Shown here: one piece after another, positions 17,283 to 24,841 of the stretch
How the letters are laid out: the number at the start of each line of letters is the position of its first letter
How positions within the stretch are numbered: position 1 is the stretch's first letter
Assembly: GCF_013281975.1 (NCBI RefSeq)
Contig: NZ_BLRZ01000002.1
Location: 1 to 46,815 of the forward strand
DNA length: 46,815 bases
Source of the DNA: Candidatus Hakubella thermalkaliphila
GTDB taxonomy: Bacteria > Actinomycetota > Humimicrobiia > Hakubellales > Hakubellaceae
Direction of reading: 5' to 3'
Program-made: the position numbers and the translations under genes
Notes under the pieces: model-generated
What the model was told of the DNA's origin: nothing
The model's input: only the letters and a program-made list of their open reading frames with translations
Database searches by the model: none

Positions 17283-17299
17283 CGACTGTCTTTTGAGAT

Positions 17300-17422
17300 A
17301 TGGAAGAGGAATTTACTGAAGAAGAGTGGGAAAAGCTCCATAAGCTAGCCAAAGAAAAGGGAAAGACCTATCCCAGGGCCGGCCCGACCAAAGAACACCT
17401 CGGAATGTCTCGCCCCCAATGA
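17300..17422 (+). CDS. Small acidic protein of unknown function
   Basis: A 40-codon frame begins MEEEFTEEEWEKLHKLAKEK, contains a PRAGPTKEHLG stretch and stops at TGA 17420-17422. It follows the hemL stop by 17 bp, so it may be co-transcribed. The amphipathic, charged composition looks protein-like, but I recognise no family and the ribosome-binding site is weak. It could be the start of a truncated gene. Confidence 0.35.
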   Translation: MEEEFTEEEWEKLHKLAKEKGKTYPRAGPTKEHLGMSRPQ

Positions 17423-17524
17423 CCAAACGGGCTATACTTATTACCAATAAATATCTCTGAACAGCCATGACTGAGGCTGTATACCTCAAACGCACTTCCT
17501 GTGGGAAACCTGGCAGGAGAAAAG

Positions 17525-19654
17525 ATGGGTCTTTTAGACGACCTGAATCCTTCTCAGAAAGAAGCAGTCCTTCATGAGGGCGGCCCTTTGTTGATCCTGG
17601 CCGGTGCCGGCAGCGGAAAGACCAGGGTCCTGACCTACCGCATTGCTTACCTCATCGACGAAAGGGGCGTCTCTCCCTACGATATCCTGGCCATTACCTT
17701 CACCAACAAGGCCGCTGGAGAGATGAAGGAAAGGGTCAGGCAGTTGGTAGGAGAGGTGGCCCGGGACATGTGGGTCAGCACTTTTCATTCAGCTTGTGTG
17801 AGGATCCTGCGCCGGGAGATCGGCCGTCTGGGTATGGATAGATCCTTTGCCATCTATGATGAGGACGATCAGCTCCGGCTGATCATCGACTGCCTCAAGA
17901 CCCTCAATCTGGACATCAAAAGACATTCCCCTCGGGCCATCCACGCTGCTATCAGTAGTGCCAAGTGTGAGCTGGTGGATGCCGAATCCTTTGCCAGAAG
18001 GGTCATGAATTACTTTGAGAAGGTGACCGCCGAGGTCTATCAGATCTATCAGAATGGACTTTATAAGGCCAATGCTCTCGATTTTGATGATCTGATCATG
18101 ACCGCGGTTACTATCTTCCAGCTTTTCCCATCTGTCTCAGAAAAGTACCAGGAGAAGTTCAAGCATCTTCTTGTGGATGAATATCAGGACACTAATCGAG
18201 CTCAGTACGAGCTGGTCAGGCTCCTCTCGCAGAAGCATCGCAATTTGTGTGTGGTGGGAGATGATGATCAGAGTATCTATAGTTGGCGAGGAGCGGATCT
18301 CCGCAATATTCTGGAATTTGAGGAGGAGTTTCCAGAAGCCAGGACAATCAAGCTGGAGCGGAACTACCGCTCCACCAGGATGATTCTGGATACAGCCAAC
18401 TCGGTAATCCGGAATAATAGAGGAAGGAAGGAAAAAGTTCTATGGACCGATCGAGGTCAGGGAGATCCCATCTTTTGGTTTAAGGCAGACAATGAGCATG
18501 AGGAGGCTCTCTTTGCCGCCCGGGAGATAAGAAGGCTCATGGGCGAAGAGGTGAGGTTCCGCTATAGAGACTTCGCCATCTTTTACCGTACTAATGCTCA
18601 GTCCAGAGTCTTCGAGGACATATTTCTCCAGCAGAAGATCCCCTATCGCATCATCGGAGGCCTCAGGTTCTACGAGCGCAAGGAAATTAAGGACATCATC
18701 GCCTATATGAGGGTTATTGCCAATCGCCAGGATATGGTCAGCCTGAAGAGGATTATAAACACCCCCAGCAGAGGTATCGGCAAAGGTTCCCTGGAGGCTG
18801 TGGAAGCTTTCGCTGCCAGGAATAAAATAAGCTTCTCCCAAGCCCTCTACAGAGCCCGGGAGATTGGAAGGCTGGCCTCAAAGGCCCAGGAAAGGCTTTT
18901 GGGCTTTGTCTCTCTGATAGAGGAGTTCAGGGAGGAAGCCCTCAGGGTGGAGTTGGATGAGCTGGTGGAGAAGATCTGGGACCGGACAGGATACTTGAAG
19001 GAACTGGAAGAAGAGGGTACCCGAGAGGCCCGGGGGAGGATCGAGAACCTGAAAGAGCTCCTCACAGTAATCCGGGAGTTCACGTCCATCTCTCCGGGCA
19101 GCGAGCTGGATGATTTTCTGATGGAAGTATCTCTGGTCTCGGACATCGATAGTTATGATGAAGAAGAGGATGCCGTGGTTCTGATGACCCTTCATAATGC
19201 CAAAGGACTGGAGTTTCCGGTAGTGTTTATGGCTGGTATGGAAGAAGGGATCTTTCCCCATTCTATGAGTATGGATACCCAGGAGGAGCTGGAGGAGGAA
19301 CGGAGGCTCTGCTATGTGGGTATAACCAGGGCTAAAGAGAGACTCTATCTCCTCAACTCCTGGTCCCGGAATCTCTACGGCGGTGCAAACTACTACTCCG
19401 ATTCCCGATTTCTGAAGGAAATTTCTGATAATTTCATTAAGATAGTAGATAAGCGGGACATGTTAGAGGAAGTGCCAGAGTTCAGATCGGAAGAATATAG
19501 GATTGGGGAAAAGGTGAAACATCGCGACTGGGGCATCGGAGAAATTTTAGATATCAGGAAATCCCACAATGACGTACTCCTGGATATCCTCTTTGAAGAG
19601 GTAGGCCTGAAGACCCTGTTACTCTCTCTGGCCCCCATCAAGAAGTTGCGGTAA
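17525..19654 (+). CDS. pcrA: ATP-dependent DNA helicase PcrA/UvrD (superfamily 1)
   Basis: This 3'-5' SF1A helicase acts in nucleotide-excision and mismatch repair and in clearing recombination intermediates. Motifs appear in order: LNPSQKEAV (Q motif), LAGAGSGKTRVLTYR (I), ITFTNKAAGEMKERV (Ia), VDEYQDTNRAQYELV (II), VGDDDQSIYSWRGAD (III), LERNYRSTRMILD (IV), VVLMTLHNAKGLEFPVVF (V) and RRLCYVGITRAKERLYLL (VI). A Tudor-like C-terminus follows (GEKVKHRDWGIGEI). ATG 17525 with AGGAG at 17515 is preferred over the GTG at 17501. The product is 709 residues, normal for PcrA. Confidence 0.95.
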   Translation: MGLLDDLNPSQKEAVLHEGGPLLILAGAGSGKTRVLTYRIAYLIDERGVSPYDILAITFTNKAAGEMKERVRQLVGEVARDMWVSTFHSACVRILRREIGRLGMDRSFAIYDEDDQLRLIIDCLKTLNLDIKRHSPRAIHAAISSAKCELVDAESFARRVMNYFEKVTAEVYQIYQNGLYKANALDFDDLIMTAVTIFQLFPSVSEKYQEKFKHLLVDEYQDTNRAQYELVRLLSQKHRNLCVVGDDDQSIYSWRGADLRNILEFEEEFPEARTIKLERNYRSTRMILDTANSVIRNNRGRKEKVLWTDRGQGDPIFWFKADNEHEEALFAAREIRRLMGEEVRFRYRDFAIFYRTNAQSRVFEDIFLQQKIPYRIIGGLRFYERKEIKDIIAYMRVIANRQDMVSLKRIINTPSRGIGKGSLEAVEAFAARNKISFSQALYRAREIGRLASKAQERLLGFVSLIEEFREEALRVELDELVEKIWDRTGYLKELEEEGTREARGRIENLKELLTVIREFTSISPGSELDDFLMEVSLVSDIDSYDEEEDAVVLMTLHNAKGLEFPVVFMAGMEEGIFPHSMSMDTQEELEEERRLCYVGITRAKERLYLLNSWSRNLYGGANYYSDSRFLKEISDNFIKIVDKRDMLEEVPEFRSEEYRIGEKVKHRDWGIGEILDIRKSHNDVLLDILFEEVGLKTLLLSLAPIKKLR

Positions 19655-19669
19655 GGGAAAGTGACTACT

Positions 19670-19873
19670 CCCCCGACTCAAGTCGGGGGCTTCTACGGTC
19701 TTGCAACCGAGACATTGTAGCCCCAATGTCACTATTTTGCCTGGAATATTTTACGCTGACAAGGACTTCTGCCAGCAACCGCCTATATTCCGTTGTCAAA
19801 GTACTGGGGCAAGTGTAGCAGATATCAGGCGCTAAAGCAATAGGGCCATTCATCCCCTGATTAAAATCAGGGG
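19670..19873. repeat. Cluster of three hairpins (possible IS200/IS605-type end or non-coding RNA)
   Basis: Three perfect hairpins lie downstream of pcrA: CCCCCGACT/AGTCGGGGG (19670-19689, 2-nt loop), GACATTG/CAATGTC (19711-19730) and CCCCTGATT/AATCAGGGG (19854-19873, 2-nt loop). The two outer ones share shape and the following GGGCTT sequence. Short GC-capped hairpins like these occur at ends of IS200/IS605-type elements, but no transposase or TnpB frame is present. The first may double as a terminator for pcrA, although it lacks a T-run. The intervening sequence has no gene. Confidence 0.45.
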
Positions 19874-19902
19874 CTTTCTGGCTGAGGGTCGTAAACTCAT
19901 GG

Positions 19903-19999
19903 GGTACTCTATTGCTGCTCCTATGGTGAAAATCCGAATGATCCCTACGGTGGCCTGAGATGCTGAAGTGGCCGACCGATGAGAACGTTGCCCACAAAC
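19903..19999 (+). pseudogene. Decayed junction of a DUF433/DUF5615 toxin-antitoxin pair
   Basis: The stretch from about 19929 to 19977 is nearly identical to 21599-21647, where the antitoxin ends and the toxin starts. It reads IRMIPTVA then stop, then MLKWPTDENV, against IRTIPTVA and MLKWLTDENV in the intact pair. Upstream, YSIAAPMVK is a corrupted form of YASLLATEE. Similarity vanishes both earlier and later, so only a short piece remains directly upstream of aminopeptidase 1. Confidence 0.75.
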
Positions 20000-20020
20000 C
20001 TTGGTCAGGAGAAAAAAAAG

Positions 20021-21127
20021 ATGGATGTAGATTATGAGGAGATTGCCTATAAGATTGTCCATATGTGTGCTCGCATCCGGGAAGATGAGACGGTTACCAT
20101 AATGGGACGGGAGGATAACCTATTCTATTGCGAGTTAATAGCCCTGGCCTGTTCGAAGTTGGGAGCTCTTCCCCATGTTGCTGTGCGCAGTGACACCTAT
20201 GCTCTGCGCCGGGCTACCGAGACCTCTCTGGAATATCTTCGAAAGACTCCCCGGCACATCAAAGCCCTTATCCAAAATAGCGATGTGATCATCACAGTCT
20301 CTTTTCTATTTAAGGATCCGGCTCTATCCAGCCGAATTCCTGAGGAGCGCTACAGTGCAGAAAGGTCCGGCAATAAACCCATCAAGGATATTATCTTTGA
20401 TGGCCACAGGAGGTGGGTGGGTACGGACTTCCCCACCCCGGAGCAGGCCGCTTCTTACGGAGTGGATTTTGAGTACTATCACGACACTTTCTGGCAGGCC
20501 ATGAATGTAGATTATCCTGCTCTGGCTTCCCGGGCTGAGGATTTGGCAGTTGTACTCCGGGGCGCCAAAGTGGTACGGATATTTTCGCCCAAAGGTACTA
20601 ACCTCAGCCTGAGCATTGAGGGCCGGAGGATTAACAAGGATGACGGAGTCATCGACGAAGAAGATGTGAAGAGAGGTGATCCCTATCTTAATCTCCCCTC
20701 GGGAGAGGTCTGTATGGCACCTTTGGAGACCAGTGCCAACGGAAAAGTCGTCTTCGACATCGGCTTCTGGCAGGGCCAGAAGATCAAGGATCTGGAAGTA
20801 GAATTCAAAGATGGGCGGGTCACCCCCCTCGGAGCCAGGGAGGGCCTGGACATCTTTGTCAAAGTATTGGAAACCTCTGAGGGAGATAAGGACAGAATAG
20901 GCGAATTAGGGATCGGCCTCAACCCGGCCGTTAAGGAAGCCATAGGCGATACCCTTCTGGACGAAAAGATTATCGGCACTATCCACCTGGCCATCGGAGA
21001 GAATCGCAATGAGGGAGGAATTAATAACTCTACTCTTCACTGGGATCTCCTGGTGGAAAAAGCCACTGTGGAGGTAGACGGGAGGGTGATTATGAGGGAA
21101 GGAAAGTTTTCATTAGATATTGTGTAA
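20021..21127 (+). CDS. M29-type (thermophilic) aminopeptidase, copy 1
   Basis: The protein resembles M29-type metallo-aminopeptidases: NLPSGEVCMAPLETSANGKV, ELGIGLNPAV, EKIIGTIHLAIGENRNEGG and STLHWDLLV, with the Glu and His ligand regions in the C-terminal half. The start is set at ATG 20021, preceded by AGGAG near 20007; an upstream ATG at 19979 lies in the toxin-antitoxin debris. This gives 368 residues, the same length as the paralogue at 42808-43914. It should act in the cytoplasm on short peptides and probably uses two metal ions. Similarity to copy 2 is moderate in the N-terminal half and strong near the active site. Confidence 0.85.
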   Translation: MDVDYEEIAYKIVHMCARIREDETVTIMGREDNLFYCELIALACSKLGALPHVAVRSDTYALRRATETSLEYLRKTPRHIKALIQNSDVIITVSFLFKDPALSSRIPEERYSAERSGNKPIKDIIFDGHRRWVGTDFPTPEQAASYGVDFEYYHDTFWQAMNVDYPALASRAEDLAVVLRGAKVVRIFSPKGTNLSLSIEGRRINKDDGVIDEEDVKRGDPYLNLPSGEVCMAPLETSANGKVVFDIGFWQGQKIKDLEVEFKDGRVTPLGAREGLDIFVKVLETSEGDKDRIGELGIGLNPAVKEAIGDTLLDEKIIGTIHLAIGENRNEGGINNSTLHWDLLVEKATVEVDGRVIMREGKFSLDIV

Positions 21128-21398
21128 AGCGAACAAAGACTTTGTACGGAGCGTCCCAAGGGAAGAGTTCTAACCTGGAGAAACAGAAGTCTGCAGGAAT
21201 CGCCTGCGGTCTATAAGATCGAGTTTAGAGCAAAGGGCCAGGCCTCGGAGTCCGTGGAAGCCGTAAAGGTCTCGGTCGAGGTTACAGCGGCCTGGCTGGG
21301 TAAGGGGCTTCTTTGCATGCACCAGGGTTTCGTCTTATAATTATATCAATCTCGCTCCCGAGCAGCTTGTAGCCTGTTTCTAAGTAGGAGGTACGGTG
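21128..21398. other. Intergenic region with a possible secreted-protein relic
   Basis: This 270-bp gap holds no intact gene. A plus-strand stretch near 21205-21290 reads AVYKIEFRAKGQASESVEAV and then VSVEVTAAW, resembling a beta-sandwich repeat of a surface protein, but it has no start and fades into non-coding sequence. GAGG at 21388 serves the antitoxin that follows. Confidence 0.3.
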
Positions 21399-21626
21399 AT
21401 GCTGGAAAGGATTTCCATTGACCCGGAAATTTGTCACGGGAAGGCCTGCATCAAGGGTACCCGTGTGCCTGTACACTTGATCTTGGAAATGCTAGCCGCC
21501 GGGGACTCTTTTGCCGACATTCTGGAGTCCTATCCTTTTCTCACAGAGGACGACATTCGAGCGGCTATCGCCTATGCTTCACTCCTTGCTACAGAAGAAA
21601 TCCGAACGATCCCTACGGTGGCCTGA
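21399..21626 (+). CDS. DUF433 antitoxin
   Basis: A 75-residue protein: ERISIDPEICHGKACIKGTR, VHLILEMLAAGDSFADIL and YPFLTEDDIRAAIAYA are the signature of DUF433, a small DNA-binding antitoxin family. ATG 21399 follows AGGAGG at 21387-21392; GTG 21396 is an alternative start. Its stop is followed by 1 nt and then the toxin ATG, so they form one unit. A fragment of a second copy of this junction lies at 19929-19977. Confidence 0.85.
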   Translation: MLERISIDPEICHGKACIKGTRVPVHLILEMLAAGDSFADILESYPFLTEDDIRAAIAYASLLATEEIRTIPTVA

Positions 21627-21627
21627 G

Positions 21628-21987
21628 ATGCTGAAGTGGCTGACCGATGAGAACGTCCCCCGTCCGATCGTTCAGCTGCTACGTGACCAGGGATATGATG
21701 TCAAAGACGTCCATGAAAGTGGTCTAGCTGGATGTAAGGACCCATCTGTGATCAGCCTGGCGAGACAGGAGGGTCGAATCCTCGTGACCGCCGATAAGGA
21801 CTTTTCTAATCTCCTTCTTTATCCGTTGGGCAGTCACGCTGGCATCGTTGTGTTGAAAATGGAACGTCCTACGGGTCGCGGCTTAACCGCCCTGTTCCAC
21901 CTCTTCCTCGATTCGCCCGCCCTTGCCGAGGTATCTTCTGCGCTGGTCATAGTGCAACGGGGCAAAGTGCGGATAAGGAAGCCCTGA
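21628..21987 (+). CDS. DUF5615 (PIN-like) toxin
   Basis: A 119-residue PIN-like protein beginning MLKWLTDENVPRPIVQLLRD, with DVKDVHESGLAGCKDPSVI and ILVTADKDFSNL. The spaced acidic residues (TDEN, TADKDF) fit the divalent-metal site of a PIN-fold ribonuclease. DUF5615 proteins are usual partners of DUF433 antitoxins. ATG 21628 lies 1 nt after the antitoxin stop. The frame is intact and of normal length, so this pair may be functional. Confidence 0.85.
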   Translation: MLKWLTDENVPRPIVQLLRDQGYDVKDVHESGLAGCKDPSVISLARQEGRILVTADKDFSNLLLYPLGSHAGIVVLKMERPTGRGLTALFHLFLDSPALAEVSSALVIVQRGKVRIRKP

Positions 21988-22070
21988 TTGTGCTTGATGA
22001 TCGGTCCTCTCAAAATTGGAAAAGGTTATGAGAACCCACAGGAGGGCGTACTGATTAAGCAGGATGAGGT

Positions 22071-22361
22071 ATGAAGAAAGAAGAAATCATAAAAATCTTG
22101 AAAGAAGTGCATAATGAGGTCAAGCAGAGGTATAAGGCCCGCGTGAAGGGAATCTTCGGCTCTTTTGTGAGAGGAGAAGAGGGTGCTAAAAGCGATGTCG
22201 ATGTTCTGGTGGAGTTTGAAGAAGGAGCAAATCTTCTTCATCTTGTTGGGCTCTCTCTATTTCTTGAAGAAAAGCTTCATCTTCCTGTGGATGTAGTTCC
22301 CCATGACTCCATCAGAGAAGAGATAAGAAAGTATGTCTTAAGGGAGGCGATTTACTTATGA
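22071..22361 (+). CDS. mntA: MntA-type nucleotidyltransferase antitoxin
   Basis: A 96-residue minimal nucleotidyltransferase with the motif IFGSFVRGEEGAKSDVDVLVEF, where the GS and DxD residues form the active site. The MNT partner of HepT AMPylates the HEPN toxin to inactivate it. It overlaps the HepT-like gene by 4 bp (ATGA), and both frames are intact. AGGATGAGGT lies just before ATG 22071. Confidence 0.85.
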   Translation: MKKEEIIKILKEVHNEVKQRYKARVKGIFGSFVRGEEGAKSDVDVLVEFEEGANLLHLVGLSLFLEEKLHLPVDVVPHDSIREEIRKYVLREAIYL

Positions 22362-22699
22362 GAAACCACAGGCTCTATGTGAAAGACATTTTTCAAGCTA
22401 TGGAATCGATAGAGAAATTTGTAGAAGGCATGGAATTTGAGGACTTTAAAAGGGATGACAAAACATTAAGTGCCGTGATAAGGAAGTTTGAAATCATTGG
22501 AGAGGCTACCAAAAATCTCCCAGATACAATAAAAGAGAAGTATACAATGGTTCCGTGGAAAGAAATGGCGGGAATGAGAGATAGGTTAATCCACTTCTAC
22601 TTTGGCATAAAACACGACCTTGTATGGCGGACCATAAAAGATGTTATTCCACAAGTAAAACCTTTGATGCGTAAAATTTTAGAGGAGTTTGAAAAGTGA
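22358..22699 (+). CDS. hepT: HepT-type HEPN ribonuclease toxin (DUF86)
   Basis: A 113-residue all-helical protein with MAGMRDRLIHFYFGI containing the HEPN motif R-x4-H followed by a Tyr two residues later, the form targeted by MntA AMPylation. Other DUF86-like parts are VIRKFEIIGEATKNLPD and VPWKEM. It should be a metal-independent RNase restrained by the upstream nucleotidyltransferase. Length and motif are normal, and I see no lesion. Confidence 0.87.
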   Translation: MRNHRLYVKDIFQAMESIEKFVEGMEFEDFKRDDKTLSAVIRKFEIIGEATKNLPDTIKEKYTMVPWKEMAGMRDRLIHFYFGIKHDLVWRTIKDVIPQVKPLMRKILEEFEK

Positions 22700-22761
22700 G
22701 GTGCTTGCGGCATTCACGAGATAGATCGTGAAGGACTGGAAAGACGAGGCAGAGGAGCAAA

Positions 22762-23686
22762 ATGAATCAAGACGAAATTATGAAAATCATAAACTCCGGA
22801 GAATCAGAAACTGTAGAGTTCAAGACATCCTTTGACAAGGAGGTCGCTGAAACATCAGGAGCATTTGCGAATACAAAAGGTGGAGTCCTTCTTATTGGGG
22901 CTTCTGATAGAGGTGAGATTAAAGGCATTCGAATCGGAAAAGAAACCCTAAAAGACTGGACAAATCAGATTTCTCAGGGCACAGAGCCGCGTGTCATTCC
23001 CGAAATTGAACTTAGCGAAATAGATGGAAAAAGTGTCGCCATCATCCGCATTAAAGAGTTCCCTATTAAACCTGTATCTTATGACTGGAAGGCCTGCAAG
23101 GGAGCAAATCTGGGATTATCCGCTTGAGGCGTTGAGAGAGGCCCTTATCAACGCAGTCTGTCATCGGGACTATACGATCCCCTCAAATACTGATGTCAGA
23201 ATATACGATGATAGATTGATTGTTTGGAGTCCGGGTGGTCTGCCTTTTGGCATTACTATGGAAGACCTTTACAAGCCTCACTCCTCAGTGCTTCGGAACA
23301 AGGGAATAGGTGGAATTTTCTACGACATGGGATGGATTGAGCAGTGGGGAAGCGGGATAGACAAGATGCGGAACACATGCACGAAAGCAGGAATTCCTGA
23401 GCCACAGTTTGAAGAGTATCAGGGGTTCAGAGTAATCTTCAGGAAAGATGTTTACACAGAAGAATACCTGCGGGATCTTGGCTTAAATGAACGGCAAATA
23501 AAGGCAGCGATGTATGTAAAGGAGAAGGGGAAGATTACAAACAAGGAATATCAGGAACTAACGGGGGTTTCCCGGCAAATGGCAACAATTGAACTTGCAG
23601 ATATGGTAGAGAAACAAATATTGGTACGTGTGGGAATTGTAGGTAAGGGCACGGCGTATCATTTGACTAAAATGACTAATAAATGA
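22762..23686 (+). pseudogene. AlbA_2 / RecG-like ATPase gene with internal deletion
   Basis: The first frame (22762-23127) is an AlbA_2 (Schlafen-type) domain: SGESETVEFKTSFD, GAFANTKGGVLLIGASDRGE and IKEFPIKPVSY. At about 23085-23105 the text jumps to REQIWDYPLEALREALINAV in another frame, which continues to 23686 with the ATPase-like half (CHRDYTIPSNTDVRIYDDRL, IEQWGSGIDKMR) and a C-terminal HTH. Roughly 140 residues usually present between these parts are missing and the frame changes, so a deletion has fused the ends. The intact gene at 38581 shows the usual domain spacing. Confidence 0.75.
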
Positions 23687-23702
23687 CTAATAAATGACTA
23701 AT
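23673..23702 (+). repeat. 11-bp tandem repeat at the 3' end of the AlbA_2 relic
   Basis: TGACTAATAAA occurs twice in full (23673-23683, 23684-23694), with partial copies on both sides. Each unit brings stop codons, so copy number changes the C-terminus of the preceding frame. Confidence 0.7.
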
Positions 23703-23869
23703 GGGTTAAATATGTGCTTGTCAATGGAACTTTAAGAGACTCACAGATGATGAAAAATGACCAATGAAAGCGTGGCAATTATTGGGCAATTACTTGGCTC
23801 CACACGGAGCGGTCAGGAAAAGTGAAGTTCGCACATATAAAAGAAAGACGGAATTGAGAGGTCCAGATA

Positions 23870-24793
23870 ATGGCCTTGAGCGAAGCAGACACCAGGGCAA
23901 AACTCATTGACCCCGCTCTTCATCACCGCGGCTGGATAGAGGATCTTATTCGCCGTGAGGAGACAGACCGTGGGATTGATATTATAGGTGGGAAACCACG
24001 ACGAAGAGAGCGAGGGAGGACAGATTACCTCCTGCGGGTTCGGGTTAACATCAGCACCCAGCCTGTTGCTCTCGCTTTGATTGAGGTGAAGCGGAACGAT
24101 GAACCACCCGATAAGGGCCTTGAGTAAGCGAAGAAATATGCTCATTTGAACCACGTGCCCTTTGTCTATTCTTCCAACGGACATCTCTTTGTAGAATACG
24201 ACCACTTTACAGGAAAAACCTCTGAGCCTCGCTCTCTCAAAGAATTTCCAACTCCTGAAGAACTACAAGAACGCTATGAGAAAGAGGTCGGATTTTCATT
24301 ACAGAGTGAAGCTGCCAAACCGCTTCTGGTCCCGTATCCAGGCGGAGAGGCAAACCGACGCTATTATCAAGATGCTGCCATTCGTGCAGCATTAGAGGAA
24401 ATCGCTAAAGGTGAAAAACGGCTACTTCTCTTCCTGGCTACAGGCTCAGGAAAGACCTTTATCTTTTGCATCCGTGATACCCATGCGGATGCCGTTGCCA
24501 TTGGGATGAACAATCTCTATGCCGACTGGTGTGTCGAAAACGGACAACAACGCCTCGAGCCTTATGCCTTCAAATGCACTGCCGCTGTGGGAGGAAGCCA
24601 GTATATTGCAGATTTACGAGGTTCAGAGCGCAGCCACTTTATCGCAACTACTGTTGATTTGATAACTACTGGTGTGGATGTTCCTATCTTGCGTAACGTC
24701 GTCTTCTTCAAATATGTCTGTTCTTTTATTGCATTTCAGAAAGAATATCTAAGATGTAATCACGACATGGATACACTCCCCCTCGCCCCTTGA
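23870..24793 (+). pseudogene. Type I restriction endonuclease subunit R relic
   Basis: The first 85 codons carry the HsdR N-terminal nuclease fold (LIDPALHHRGW, TDYLLRV, ALALIEVKRNDEPP with the E-x-K pair). A TAA at 24125-24127 stands where the family has Gln (GLEQAK); the frame then continues AKKYAHLNHVPFVYSSNGHL and EYDHFTGKT. Motif I (FLATGSGKTF) is joined directly to FCIRDTHADAVAIGMNN from the second helicase lobe, so several hundred residues are lost. The end is also missing: TTVDLITTGVDVPILRNVVF is present but the QMxGRGTR motif is not. No HsdM or HsdS gene is nearby. Confidence 0.85.
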
Positions 24794-24841
24794 GGGAGAT
24801 AGCCTTAAAACAGAAACGGCCACTCAAAGCCGGCGTGAGGG

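Noticed and set aside
19979-20020. Upstream ATG as the start of aminopeptidase 1.
   Set aside because: The segment belongs to the toxin-antitoxin remnant, lacks a ribosome-binding site, and the paralogue starts at the residue corresponding to 20021.
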